Source of the DNA: CBFDBF01 sp050287965
Lineage (GTDB): Bacteria; Pseudomonadota; Gammaproteobacteria; Chromatiales; Chromatiaceae
Direction: 5' to 3'
Length of the DNA: 64,000 nucleotides
Assembly: GCA_050287965.1 (NCBI GenBank)
Contig: JBNKCX010000013.1
Location: 1 to 64,000, forward strand
The notes under the pieces are model-generated. The model was not told the origin of the DNA and did no database searches. It saw nothing but the letters and a program-made list of their open reading frames with translations. Shown here one piece after another: positions 9,107 through 17,962 of the stretch. The translations under genes and the position numbers were made by a program. Numbering within the stretch: position 1 is the stretch's first letter; every line of letters starts with the position of its first letter.

Positions 9107-10183
9107 TCAGGTCTGTTGCGATCGCTCGTACCACTCTTTGGTGTTGTTAACGATCCGTACTACCGTAAGCATCACCGGTACCTCGATCAACACCCCCACC
9201 ACCGTGGCCAGTGCGGCACCGGAGTCGAATCCGAACAGGCTGATGGCGGCCGCCACCGCCAGTTCGAAGAAGTTGCTGGCGCCGATCAGCGCCGAAGGTC
9301 CGGCCACGCTGTGCGCCACCTTCAATCTGCGATTGAGCAGATAGGCCAGGCCGGAGTTGAAATAGACCTGAATCAGGATCGGTACCGCCAGCAATAGGAT
9401 CACCAGCGGCTGCGCCAGGATCTGCTCCCCCTGAAACCCGAACAGCAGCACCAGTGTCGCCAACAGCGCGGAGAGTGAAATCGGGTGCAAACGGTCGAGC
9501 ATCCGTTGCAGTGCCTCCTCGCCGCGGGCAAGCAATGTACGCCGCCATAGTTGTGCAACAGCCACCGGGATAACGATGTAGAGCAGTACCGATAGCAGCA
9601 ACGTATCCCACGGCACGGTGATGGCCGAGATGCCGAGCAATAATCCGACGATAGGCGCGAAGGCGAACACCATGATGATGTCGTTGAGGGCGACCTGGGT
9701 CAGGGTGAAGTGCGGTTCGCCGCGGGTGAGGTGACTCCAGACGAATACCATGGCGGTGCAGGGTGCGGCGGCCAGCAGAATCAATCCCGCGATGTAGCTG
9801 TCGTGCTGCGTCGCCGGAAGCAGATCGGCGAACAACACGCGGATGAACAACCAGCCGAACAACGCCATGGAGAACGGCTTTACCGCCCAATTGATGAATA
9901 GCGTCACGCCGACGCCACGCCAGTGCTCTTTCACCTGGTGCAGTGCGCCGAAATCAATCTTCAGCAGCATCGGCACGATCATCAGCCAGATCAGTAACGC
10001 CACCGGCAGATTGACCTGAAACAGCTCCAGCCGGCCGATGAAATGAAACGGGGCGGGAAACAGGTGGCCGAGGGCGATCCCGACCACGATACAGAGAAAC
10101 ACCCATAGGGTCAGATAACGTTCGAACAGCCCCATCTCGCTGCCGGCGACTTCTTTGGCGACCACTTCACACTGTACGGACAT
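9107..10183 (-). CDS. acr3: Arsenite efflux transporter Acr3
   Basis: Arsenite/proton antiporter of the BART superfamily, inner membrane, about 10 transmembrane helices in 358 residues. The conserved AAPCTAMVFVWSHL carries the essential cysteine of the Acr3 family and PNDIIM-like NDIIMVFAFAP follows. It is not the unrelated ArsB carrier. The start lies 78 bases after the end of arsC in the same direction. Confidence 0.94.
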   Translation of the reverse strand: MSVQCEVVAKEVAGSEMGLFERYLTLWVFLCIVVGIALGHLFPAPFHFIGRLELFQVNLPVALLIWLMIVPMLLKIDFGALHQVKEHWRGVGVTLFINWAVKPFSMALFGWLFIRVLFADLLPATQHDSYIAGLILLAAAPCTAMVFVWSHLTRGEPHFTLTQVALNDIIMVFAFAPIVGLLLGISAITVPWDTLLLSVLLYIVIPVAVAQLWRRTLLARGEEALQRMLDRLHPISLSALLATLVLLFGFQGEQILAQPLVILLLAVPILIQVYFNSGLAYLLNRRLKVAHSVAGPSALIGASNFFELAVAAAISLFGFDSGAALATVVGVLIEVPVMLTVVRIVNNTKEWYERSQQT

Positions 10184-10261
10184 ATAAATCCTCTATAGCT
10201 TTGGAGGTGTCGGGAACGCGGAGACAAATTCCTATTTGGGTTTTCTCTGAGAACCCTGTGT

Positions 10262-10693
10262 CTAGCCGAATTCTTTCGTTAACTCCACCAACAGGGCGGC
10301 GACGCGTTCGCGGATGTCGTCGCGGCTGGCGCGAAACACCGCCATGATCTCATCCTCGGAACCATCGGCCTGAGCGGGGTCGTCCAGGGGCCAGTGGATC
10401 TTGCGCACCCCGGGCGGCAGCATAGGGCAGCGCTCGTCGGCGTGGCCGCAGACGGTCACCACCACATCTGCCGCATGGATCATCTCGTCGGTGACCCGGG
10501 TGGACTCCTGGCCGGTGATGTCGATACCCGCCTCTGCCATCACAGCGATAGCGCGCGGATTTTGGCCATGGGCTTCGATGCCGGCGGAGTGCACCTCAAG
10601 GCGATCGCCGGCAAAGTGGCGTCCCCATCCCTCGGCCATCTGCGAGCGGCAGGCGTTGCCGGTACAGAGGAACAGCAGGTTCGGTTTATTCAT
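10262..10693 (-). CDS. arsC: Arsenate reductase, thioredoxin-coupled LMW-PTPase type
   Basis: Reduces arsenate to arsenite, which Acr3 then exports. Begins MNKPNLLFLCTGNACRSQMA with the CX5R phosphatase loop CTGNACR; the later redox cysteine lies in VVTVCGHADERCPMLP, and DDPAQ carries the general acid Asp. The ATG at 10693 gives 143 residues; an in-frame start 15 bases upstream is possible. Follows arsR after 27 bases. Confidence 0.93.
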   Translation of the reverse strand: MNKPNLLFLCTGNACRSQMAEGWGRHFAGDRLEVHSAGIEAHGQNPRAIAVMAEAGIDITGQESTRVTDEMIHAADVVVTVCGHADERCPMLPPGVRKIHWPLDDPAQADGSEDEIMAVFRASRDDIRERVAALLVELTKEFG

Positions 10694-10720
10694 GGAACGC
10701 TCGCGCAATGGGGAAATCGG

Positions 10721-11074
10721 TCAGGCACAGCAACTGGCGCCGGGGCGATTTGGCATAGCCCGCAGGGCGGCGCGGTCATGACGGAAAGGCGTTTCGTTTT
10801 CTATCCCCGCCGCCGTGGCGGTCAGCACCTGCAGGGCCCAATCAGGCAGCTCCGGGTGAAGACGGTAATGGATCCATATCCCCCGTCTACGGTCGGCGAC
10901 GATGCCGGCATCCCGCAACTGGGCCAGGTGGCGGGAGATCTTGGGTTGAGACTCCCCGAGGGCATGGGTCAGTTCGCAGACGCATAACTCGCCCTCCCGC
11001 TGCAGCAGCACAATGCAGCGCAGGCGGGTGGGATCGGCCAGGGCGCGAAAGAGATCGGTGACGGAGCGGGTCAT
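10721..11074 (-). CDS. arsR: Arsenic-responsive repressor ArsR
   Basis: ArsR/SmtB winged-helix repressor of 117 residues. ELCVCELTHALG carries the vicinal cysteine pair that binds As(III) in the recognition region, and QPKISRHLAQLRDAGIV is the DNA-reading helix. The C-terminus ends in SCCA, an extra cysteine pair that might add a third ligand. First gene of the minus-strand ars operon; an 8-4-8 palindrome lies 8 bases upstream. Confidence 0.94.
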   Translation of the reverse strand: MTRSVTDLFRALADPTRLRCIVLLQREGELCVCELTHALGESQPKISRHLAQLRDAGIVADRRRGIWIHYRLHPELPDWALQVLTATAAGIENETPFRHDRAALRAMPNRPGASCCA

Positions 11075-11081
11075 GGATGCA

Positions 11082-11101
11082 ATATATGGTAATCCATATA
11101 T
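11082..11101. promoter_or_regulatory. Candidate ArsR operator
   Basis: Perfect palindrome ATATATGGTAATCCATATAT, starting 8 bases upstream of the arsR start codon. ArsR-family operators are typically AT-rich imperfect dyads at this position, so autoregulation of the ars operon is likely. The divergent htpX gene starts about 140 bases away. Confidence 0.65.
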
Positions 11102-11237
11102 ATGCGCAAGCGAATATATTGAATCAGGGTTTCTTTTTTTCGTCGGGATAGGGTTACCGTCCTTGATATGGATTGAAAATTTGCCCCAAACGCCTCAGAT
11201 TATGTCTGTTTCCAACAGTCACCGGGTGTCGGACGTT

Positions 11238-12122
11238 ATGAAAAGAATATTTCTGTTTCTGGTAACCAATATCGCGATCCTGTTTGTTCTGGGTATTGTC
11301 CTGCAGCTGCTGGGATTTCAGGGTTATATGGATGCCCAGGGGGTGAATCTGGATATGAAGGGCCTGCTGGTGTTTGCGCTGGTGTTCGGTATGGGCGGCT
11401 CCTTCATCTCTTTGCTTATCTCCAAATGGACCGCCAAACGGCTTACAGGCGCCCGTGTGATCGAGCAACCCGCCGACGCCACCGAGGCCTGGCTGGTGGA
11501 AACGGTTCATCGCCAGGCCCGGCAGGTTGGAATCGGCGAGCCGGAGGTGGCGATCTTTCCCTCCGCGGATCCCAATGCCTTCGCTACCGGCGCCAACCGT
11601 AACAATGCCCTGGTGGCGGTGAGCGCCGGACTGCTGCAGCGGATGAGCAGGGACGAGGTGGAAGCGGTGCTGGCGCATGAGATCAGCCATGTGGCCAACG
11701 GAGACATGATCACCCTTGCCCTTATCCAGGGGGTGGTGAACACCTTTGTGATAGTCCTCTCCCGGGTGGCCGGTCATATAATTGACCGGGTGGTGTTCAA
11801 GACTCAGCGGGGTCACGGCCCCGCATTCTGGATCACCACTATCCTGGCGCAAATGCTGCTGGGCATCCTGGCCAGCGTCATCGTTATGTGGTTCTCACGT
11901 CAGCGGGAGTATCGGGCGGATGCGGGGGGCGCCCGACTCGCCGGACGTGAACGCATGATCTCCGCTCTGGAACGGCTGCAGGCGACGGTTAACCAGCCGC
12001 ACTTGCCGGATCAGATGGCCGCGTTCGGTATCTCCGGCGGCGGCGGGGGAGGTTTGGCGGATCTGTTTCGTTCTCATCCGCACCTGGAGGACCGTATTCA
12101 GGCGCTGCGAAATCAGGCATAA
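11238..12122 (+). CDS. htpX: Membrane zinc metalloprotease HtpX
   Basis: Heat-shock-type M48 protease of the inner membrane that degrades misfolded membrane proteins. Starts MKRIFLFLVTNIAILFVLG; two N-terminal and two central transmembrane helices; zinc motif HEISH in VLAHEISHVANGD and the third ligand Glu in REYRADAGGARLAG. 294 residues from the ATG at 11238. An open frame reaches farther upstream but has no family similarity. Confidence 0.95.
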   Translation: MKRIFLFLVTNIAILFVLGIVLQLLGFQGYMDAQGVNLDMKGLLVFALVFGMGGSFISLLISKWTAKRLTGARVIEQPADATEAWLVETVHRQARQVGIGEPEVAIFPSADPNAFATGANRNNALVAVSAGLLQRMSRDEVEAVLAHEISHVANGDMITLALIQGVVNTFVIVLSRVAGHIIDRVVFKTQRGHGPAFWITTILAQMLLGILASVIVMWFSRQREYRADAGGARLAGRERMISALERLQATVNQPHLPDQMAAFGISGGGGGGLADLFRSHPHLEDRIQALRNQA

Positions 12123-12202
12123 TTCCGCGCTTTGGTTTCCACTGTTTGTGAACCGCCGGTTGGTGTTCAGGCGGTCCTCTCGCTCGTTGTAGGAGTATCT
12201 CT

Positions 12203-13444
12203 ATGCCGCTAGTAAGAGCATTTCCTGGTCTTCGTCCGACACCGGGTCACGCAGGTGATGTCGCTGCGCCGCCCTATGATGTAATGAGTACGGAGGAAGC
12301 GCGGGAGATGGTCAAGGGACGGCCCTGGAGCTTCCTTCATATCTCCCGTCCCGAGGTGGATCTGCCCGCGGGTACCGATCCCTATTCACCGGAGGTCTAC
12401 GCCAAGGCGGCCGCCAACCTCAGGAAGATGGAGCAGGAGGGGATACTGGCGACGGATCCGCAACCCTGTTTCTATGCCTATCGCCTTACCATGGGTGAAC
12501 ACAGGCAGACCGGCCTGGTGGCGGCGGCCTCGGTGGCGGCGTACGACCAGGATCGTATCAAGAAACACGAGTTTACCCGGCCGGCCAAAGAGGACGACCG
12601 GGTTCGCCAGATCGAGGCCCTCGATGCCCAGACCGGCCCGGTATTTCTTGTATATCCGAGCGACCAGACCGTGGATGGAATCCTGGCCCGCGCGTCTGCG
12701 GAAAAACCGGCGGACATGGAGGTTACGGCAGCGGACGGGGTGCGTCACGAGATCTGGGTGTTGGCGGATGAAGGGGAGGTTGCCGCCCTCACCGGTGCCT
12801 TCGATAAAATGCCGGCCCTGTACGTGGCGGACGGACATCACCGGTCGGCCGCGGCATCGCGAGTGGCCGCAAGCCGCGGCTCAGCCAATCCCAACCATAC
12901 CGGAGAGGAACCGTATAATTATTTTCTTTCCGTTATTTTCCCCCATAACCAGATGCAGATCCTCGATTACAACCGGGTGATTCGCGATCTCAACGGTCTG
13001 GACAGGGATCGGTTCCTGCAGAAGATCGGCGAGGTATTCGAAGTCGAAACCCGTGATTCGCCGGTTAAGCCGGGAAGCAACGGGGAGTTCGGCATGTATC
13101 TGCCGGGACAGTGGTATCGGTTGCGGCTGGACCGTTCCCGCATCCCCTGGGATGATCCGGTGGCGAGCCTGGATGTCAGTCTTCTTGCGGACCGGCTGAT
13201 CGAGCCGATACTGGGTATCAGCGATCCGCGGCGTGACGAACGTATCGATTTCGTCGGCGGTATCCGGGGGTTGGGAGAACTGGAGCGCCGCGTGGACAGC
13301 GGCGGTATGGCGGTGGCCTTTTCCCTGTTTCCGACCTCTATGGAGGCGCTGATGGCGGTGGCGGATGCCGGAGAGGTGATGCCCCCGAAATCCACCTGGT
13401 TCGAGCCCAAGCTGGCGGATGGTCTGGTAAGCCACCTGCTCTGA
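12203..13444 (+). CDS. DUF1015 family protein
   Basis: A soluble protein of 413 residues that matches the DUF1015 family from end to end: APPYDVMSTEEAR near the start, ADGHHRSAAASR in the middle and PPKSTWFEPKLADGLV at the C-terminus. The biochemical role of this family is not something I can state with confidence. It stands alone, 80 bases after htpX and before tpiA. No signal peptide or membrane segments. Confidence 0.88.
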   Translation: MPLVRAFPGLRPTPGHAGDVAAPPYDVMSTEEAREMVKGRPWSFLHISRPEVDLPAGTDPYSPEVYAKAAANLRKMEQEGILATDPQPCFYAYRLTMGEHRQTGLVAAASVAAYDQDRIKKHEFTRPAKEDDRVRQIEALDAQTGPVFLVYPSDQTVDGILARASAEKPADMEVTAADGVRHEIWVLADEGEVAALTGAFDKMPALYVADGHHRSAAASRVAASRGSANPNHTGEEPYNYFLSVIFPHNQMQILDYNRVIRDLNGLDRDRFLQKIGEVFEVETRDSPVKPGSNGEFGMYLPGQWYRLRLDRSRIPWDDPVASLDVSLLADRLIEPILGISDPRRDERIDFVGGIRGLGELERRVDSGGMAVAFSLFPTSMEALMAVADAGEVMPPKSTWFEPKLADGLVSHLL

Positions 13445-13586
13445 AAATACCTTAGCCGTAGGGAGCGGGAACGCCCGAGATGTCCCGATTTACGGGGTTC
13501 CCGGGATTTCGCAGGGCCCGGTAGAAATTGCGTTAATGTCGGTAGACCGCTAATATAGCCCGCCTATTTTTCTAGGAGAGAAAACC

Positions 13587-14339
13587 ATGCGCCAGCCCCT
13601 TGTCGCCGGTAACTGGAAGATGAACGGTTCCAGAGAGAGTGTGGCCGGTCTGCTGAACGGAGTTAAGGAAGGAATGGGTGCGGTACAGGTGGCGGAAGTC
13701 GCGGTATGTCCGCCCTTCGCCTACCTCAGGGATGTGCAGGAACTGCTGACGGGAACCGCCGTGGCCTGGGGAGGACAGGATCTCTCGGTGCATCAGTTCG
13801 GTGCCTATACCGGCGAGGTGTCCGGTCCCATGCTGGCGGATTTCGGATGTCGCTACGTGATCGTGGGTCACTCGGAGCGGCGTACCTATCACCAGGAGAG
13901 CAACGAGCTGGTGGCGGAAAAGTTCGAAGCGGCGTTGCAGTCCGGATTAACTCCCATCTTCTGTGTGGGAGAAACCCTGGAACAGCGGGAACAGGGCATT
14001 ACGGAGACGGTGATTGGCGCCCAAGTGGACGCGGTGCTGGAGAAGGTCGGTGTGGAGATGCTGGGCAAAGGCGTCATAGCCTACGAACCGGTATGGGCCA
14101 TCGGCACCGGAAAAACAGCGACCCCGGAACAGGCGCAGGAGGTTCACAGATTCATTCGGGGCCGCGTCGCGGACCGGAGCAGTGAAGTGGCGGAGGGGAT
14201 TCGGATCCTCTACGGCGGCAGCATGAAGCCGGATAATGCCGCGGAGCTTATCTCCAAGCCGGATATAGACGGCGGATTGATCGGCGGCGCGTCACTGAAG
14301 GCGGAAGATTTTCTCGCGATCTGCAGGGCTGCGGGTTAG
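13587..14339 (+). CDS. tpiA: Triosephosphate isomerase
   Basis: Interconverts dihydroxyacetone phosphate and glyceraldehyde-3-phosphate. Catalytic Lys in GNWKMNG, His in VGHSERRTY, Glu in AYEPVWAIGTGKTAT and phosphate loop YGGSMKPDNA are all present. 250 residues, preceded by CTAGGAGAG. Starts the conserved tpiA-secG-tRNALeu block. Confidence 0.97.
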   Translation: MRQPLVAGNWKMNGSRESVAGLLNGVKEGMGAVQVAEVAVCPPFAYLRDVQELLTGTAVAWGGQDLSVHQFGAYTGEVSGPMLADFGCRYVIVGHSERRTYHQESNELVAEKFEAALQSGLTPIFCVGETLEQREQGITETVIGAQVDAVLEKVGVEMLGKGVIAYEPVWAIGTGKTATPEQAQEVHRFIRGRVADRSSEVAEGIRILYGGSMKPDNAAELISKPDIDGGLIGGASLKAEDFLAICRAAG

Positions 14340-14369
14340 AGATTCATATATACAGTTAAGGTGTAGGAC

Positions 14370-14744
14370 ATGCAGACACTCCTGGTAGTGGTAAATCTAT
14401 TTGTAGCCGTGGGGCTCGTTGGCCTGGTGCTCATGCAACAGGGAAAAGGCGCGGACGCCGGAGCGGCGTTTGGAAGCGGTGCGTCGTCGACCGTGTTCGG
14501 CGCCCGCGGTTCCGGTTCCTTTTTGAGCAGGGCGACCGCCGTCCTGGCGGCGCTGTTCTTCCTCACCAGCCTGGCTCTGGCATGGTATGCCATGCAATCC
14601 ACCGACCGTCCGGGGTTGATGGAAGAACAGACGGCACCCGAGACTGTCGAACCGACGGAGCCGGTCCCGGAGATCCCCGCGACCGTAGTACCCGGGACGG
14701 AGGGATCCCCGGCGGGCGAGGAACTGCCTAAGATTCCGGAATAG
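14370..14744 (+). CDS. secG: Preprotein translocase subunit SecG
   Basis: Small inner membrane subunit of SecYEG. Two hydrophobic segments (residues 2-22 and about 55-75) flank the conserved GADAGAAFGSGASSTVFGARG stretch. The C-terminal 45 residues are rich in Pro, Glu and Thr, longer than in E. coli but usual for this clade. Ends 20 bases before tRNA-Leu. Confidence 0.95.
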   Translation: MQTLLVVVNLFVAVGLVGLVLMQQGKGADAGAAFGSGASSTVFGARGSGSFLSRATAVLAALFFLTSLALAWYAMQSTDRPGLMEEQTAPETVEPTEPVPEIPATVVPGTEGSPAGEELPKIPE

Positions 14745-14764
14745 GAGTAAAATCCAACCCTTTA

Positions 14765-14849
14765 GCCGATGTGGTGGAATTGGTAGACACGCTATCTTGA
14801 GGGGGTAGTGGCGTAAGCCGTGCCGGTTCAAATCCGGCCATCGGCACCA
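14765..14849 (+). tRNA. leuU: tRNA-Leu (anticodon GAG)
   Basis: 85 bases including the encoded CCA. Acceptor GCCGATG pairs with CATCGGC, the anticodon stem is CTATC/GGTAG with loop TTGAGGG, there is a long class II variable arm, and the T arm is CCGGTTCAAATCCGG. Same position after secG as in E. coli leuU. Confidence 0.96.
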
Positions 14850-14854
14850 TCTCG

Positions 14855-14889
14855 AACGGCATCATCCAAATGGGTGATGCCGTTTTTTT
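14855..14889 (+). terminator. Intrinsic terminator after tRNA-Leu
   Basis: A 13-bp stem, AACGGCATCATCC with GGGTGATGCCGTT, around an AAAT loop, followed by seven T. Ends the tpiA-secG-tRNALeu transcript. Confidence 0.92.
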
Positions 14890-14949
14890 ATCCCCTAATA
14901 AGTAATCGTAACTTTATGAATATAAAGGAAAATAAAAACTTACCCCAAC

Positions 14950-14978
14950 TTGACACGGAAAAACATTCTGCTTAGACT
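14950..14978 (+). promoter_or_regulatory. Sigma-70 promoter for the nuo operon
   Basis: Consensus -35 box TTGACA (14950-14955), a 17-base spacer and -10 box TAGACT (14973-14978), 57 bases upstream of nuoA. It lies after the tRNA-Leu terminator, so nuo has its own transcription start. Confidence 0.75.
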
Positions 14979-15035
14979 GCCGGTCCATTGTTGCGCGAAA
15001 TAATTACTATTTAACAAGGGGAGGGCAACAAGACC

Positions 15036-15392
15036 ATGTTGGGAAACTATCTGCCCGTCCTGGTGTTTCTGGGCGTAGGGCTCATCGCGGGCGTCTTTAT
15101 GGTGGTTATCGGCTTCGTGCTCGGTACCCGCAAGCCCGACAGCGAAAAACTCTCTCCCTACGAGTGCGGTTTCGAGGCGTTCGAAGACGCCCGTATGAAA
15201 TTCGATGTCCGCTACTATCTGGTCGCCATACTTTTCATTATTTTCGACCTGGAAATCGCCTTCCTTTTTCCCTGGGCCGTAGTGCTCGACAAGATCGGTA
15301 TGGTCGGGTTGATCGCCATGACGGTTTTCCTCGGGATCCTGGTCGTCGGCTTTATCTACGAATGGAAGAAGGGGGCGTTGGAGTGGGAGTAA
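15036..15392 (+). CDS. nuoA: NADH-quinone oxidoreductase subunit A
   Basis: Membrane subunit of complex I with three transmembrane helices, 118 residues. Conserved SPYECGFEAFEDARMKFDVRYY loop and the acidic FDLEIAFLFPWA helix. Preceded by GGGGAGGG. First gene of a complete nuoABCDEFGHIJKLMN operon. Confidence 0.96.
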   Translation: MLGNYLPVLVFLGVGLIAGVFMVVIGFVLGTRKPDSEKLSPYECGFEAFEDARMKFDVRYYLVAILFIIFDLEIAFLFPWAVVLDKIGMVGLIAMTVFLGILVVGFIYEWKKGALEWE

Positions 15393-15414
15393 CCGCGCGA
15401 GCAGTGAGCAGGGG

Positions 15415-15429
15415 CCCCACGAAGTGGGG
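15415..15429. repeat. Palindrome in the nuoA-nuoB gap
   Basis: CCCCAC-GAA-GTGGGG in an otherwise GC-rich 117-base gap between nuoA and nuoB; the gap also has CGGCGGCACACCGCGCCGGC. No T-run. Unusual in being the only sizeable gap in the first six nuo genes; it may affect relative expression of nuoA. Confidence 0.45.
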
Positions 15430-15509
15430 ATGCGAGCGTCCGCGAGTCGCGGTCAGCCGGCGGCACACCGCGCCGGCAGCGAGTGCGGTTATTATCGGGG
15501 AGGTGTGCC

Positions 15510-15986
15510 GTGGGCATTGAAGGCATCCTGGAAAAAGGTGTCATAACCACCACCGTCGACAAGCTCATGAACTGGGCCCAGACCGGTTCCCTCTGGCCCG
15601 TGACCTTCGGTCTGGCCTGTTGTGCGGTGGAGATGATGCACTCGGCCATGCCTCGGTATGACACCGACCGTTTCGGCATTATCTACCGGCCCAGTCCCCG
15701 GCAGTCCGACGTGATGATCGTGGCCGGTACCCTTACCAACAAGATGGCCCCGGCCCTGCGTAAGGTCTACGATCAGATGGCGGAGCCGCGTTGGGTGATC
15801 TCAATGGGTTCCTGTGCCAATGGCGGTGGTTATTACCACTATTCCTACGCGGTGGTGCGCGGCTGTGATCGCGTGGTTCCGGTGGACGTCTATGTCCCCG
15901 GTTGCCCGCCTACCGCCGAGGCGCTGATCTACGGCATCCTGCAGCTGCAGGAAAAGATCAAGCGCACCAATACCATCGCCCGATAA
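15510..15986 (+). CDS. nuoB: NADH-quinone oxidoreductase subunit B
   Basis: Peripheral arm subunit that holds cluster N2, the last cluster before quinone. Ligands lie in GLACCAVEMM, SMGSCANGGG and VPGCPPTAEAL. The GTG at 15510 is chosen because it follows GGGGAGG (15497-15503) at good spacing and matches the usual 158-residue length; an in-frame start 27 bases upstream exists. Confidence 0.95.
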   Translation: MGIEGILEKGVITTTVDKLMNWAQTGSLWPVTFGLACCAVEMMHSAMPRYDTDRFGIIYRPSPRQSDVMIVAGTLTNKMAPALRKVYDQMAEPRWVISMGSCANGGGYYHYSYAVVRGCDRVVPVDVYVPGCPPTAEALIYGILQLQEKIKRTNTIAR

Positions 15987-15999
15987 ACAGACCCTATTC

Positions 16000-16716
16000 A
16001 TGAACGATACTGTTTCGACAACACCTTTGGAACGACTGGATCGGTTGGAAGAGAACCTGCGTGCGCGCTTCGAGCCCGCGGGTTGCGAGATCATCCGCGC
16101 CCGCGGCGAGGTGACCATGGTGGTGCCCCGTGAACAGCTGACGGAGATCGCCGGCGAACTGCGCGATGCGGAGCCGTTCGGTTTCCAGGAGCTGATCGAT
16201 CTTTGCGGCGTGGATTATTTCACCTTCGGTGAATCGGAGTGGGGTACCAGCGAGGCCTCCAGCAGCGGTTTCGGGCGGGCTATAGAGTCTCCGCACGGAC
16301 TGCAGAACGGCGATCGCCGTTTCGCGGTGGTTTACCATCTGCTGTCGGTGAGCAATAACCAGCGTCTGCGTCTGCGCACCTTCGTGGACAGCGAGCATCC
16401 CATCGTCGATTCCGTCGTGGATATCTGGAACAGCGCCAACTGGTTCGAGCGCGAGGCCTTCGATATGTTCGGGATCCTGTTTGCCGGACATCCCGACCTG
16501 CGGCGTATCCTCACCGATTACGGTTTCATCGGCCACCCGTTCCGTAAGGATTTTCCGCTTACCGGGCATATGGAGATGCGCTATGACCCGGAACAGCAGC
16601 GAGTCATCTACGAGCCGGTCACTGTTCGTCAGCGGCCCCAGGTTCCGAAGGTGGTCCGTGACGACAATCGTTATGTAAGCGAAAAACAGAAACCGCAGGA
16701 CGCCGCCGATGCCTGA
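16000..16716 (+). CDS. nuoC: NADH-quinone oxidoreductase subunit C
   Basis: Peripheral arm subunit of 238 residues, not fused to NuoD. The 30-kDa subunit signature NWFEREAFDMFGILFAGHPDLRRILTDY is complete in the C-terminal half. Its end overlaps the nuoD start by 8 bases. Confidence 0.95.
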   Translation: MNDTVSTTPLERLDRLEENLRARFEPAGCEIIRARGEVTMVVPREQLTEIAGELRDAEPFGFQELIDLCGVDYFTFGESEWGTSEASSSGFGRAIESPHGLQNGDRRFAVVYHLLSVSNNQRLRLRTFVDSEHPIVDSVVDIWNSANWFEREAFDMFGILFAGHPDLRRILTDYGFIGHPFRKDFPLTGHMEMRYDPEQQRVIYEPVTVRQRPQVPKVVRDDNRYVSEKQKPQDAADA

Positions 16717-17962
16717 GATCCGCAACTACACCCTGAATTTCGGGCCCCAGCATCCTGCGGCCCACGGCGTATTGCGTCTGGTGCTGGAGATGGACGGCGA
16801 GGTGATCGAACGGGCCGATCCCCATATCGGACTGTTGCATCGCGGCACCGAGAAGCTGGCGGAACAGAAACCGTACAACCACTCCATCCCCTACATGGAC
16901 CGGCTCGACTACGTCTCCATGATGTGCAACGAGCACGGCTATGTGGCGGCGATAGAGAAGCTGCTGGGGGTGGAGGTGCCGATCCGCGCCCAGTATATCC
17001 GCACCATGTTCGACGAGATCACCCGCATCCTGAATCACCTGATGTGGCTGGGGGCCCACGCCCTGGATGTCGGCGCCATGACCATGCTGCTCTACACATT
17101 CCGCGAGCGCGAAGACCTGATGGACTGTTACGAAGCGGTCTCCGGCGCGCGCATGCACGCCGCCTACTATCGCGTCGGTGGGGTATACCGGGATCTGCCG
17201 GATGAGATGCCCCGCTATCAGTACAACGGGTTCCGCAGCGAGGCGGATATCGCCCGTCGCAACGAGGCGCGTCAGGGCTCGCTGCTGGATTTTATCGAGG
17301 ATTTTGCCGATCGTTTCCCCGCTCTGGTGGACGATTACGAGACCCTGCTCACCGATAACCGGATCTGGAAACAGCGCACCGTCGGCATCGGCGTGGTCTC
17401 CCCGGAGCGTGCGCTGCAGCTCGGCTTTACCGGCCCCATGATTCGCGGTTCCGGTTTCGCCTGGGACCTGCGCAAGAAGCAACCTTATGCCGCGTATGAC
17501 CAGGTGGATTTCGATATCCCGGTAGGTCAGAACGGCGACTGTTACGATCGTTATCTGGTGCGTGTGGAAGAGCTGCGCCAGTCGACCCGCATCATTAAAC
17601 AGTGTGTGCAGTGGCTGCGGAACAATCCGGGTCCGGTGATCGTCGCGGATCACAAGGTCGCACCGCCGTCCCGTTCCGAGATGAAGGACGGCATGGAAGG
17701 GCTGATCCACCACTTCAAACTTTTTACCGAGGGTTACTGCCCGCCTGCCGGTGAGGCCTACGCGGCGGTGGAGGCCCCGAAAGGGGAGTTCGGCTGCTAC
17801 ATCGTATCGGACGGCTCCAACAAACCTTATCGTCTGAAGATCCGGGCGCCCGGTTTTGCCCATCTCGCCGCCATGGACGAGATGACCCGGGGGCATATGC
17901 TGGCCGACGTCACCGCCGTGATCGGTACCATGGATGTCGTATTCGGGGAGATTGACCGCTGA
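16709..17962 (+). CDS. nuoD: NADH-quinone oxidoreductase subunit D
   Basis: 49-kDa subunit that forms the quinone pocket with NuoB. 417 residues; FGPQHPAAHGVLRL at the start and the quinone-site HRGTEKLAEQKPYNHSIPYMDRLDYVSMM are intact. Stop and nuoE start overlap by one base. Confidence 0.97.
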   Translation: MPEIRNYTLNFGPQHPAAHGVLRLVLEMDGEVIERADPHIGLLHRGTEKLAEQKPYNHSIPYMDRLDYVSMMCNEHGYVAAIEKLLGVEVPIRAQYIRTMFDEITRILNHLMWLGAHALDVGAMTMLLYTFREREDLMDCYEAVSGARMHAAYYRVGGVYRDLPDEMPRYQYNGFRSEADIARRNEARQGSLLDFIEDFADRFPALVDDYETLLTDNRIWKQRTVGIGVVSPERALQLGFTGPMIRGSGFAWDLRKKQPYAAYDQVDFDIPVGQNGDCYDRYLVRVEELRQSTRIIKQCVQWLRNNPGPVIVADHKVAPPSRSEMKDGMEGLIHHFKLFTEGYCPPAGEAYAAVEAPKGEFGCYIVSDGSNKPYRLKIRAPGFAHLAAMDEMTRGHMLADVTAVIGTMDVVFGEIDR

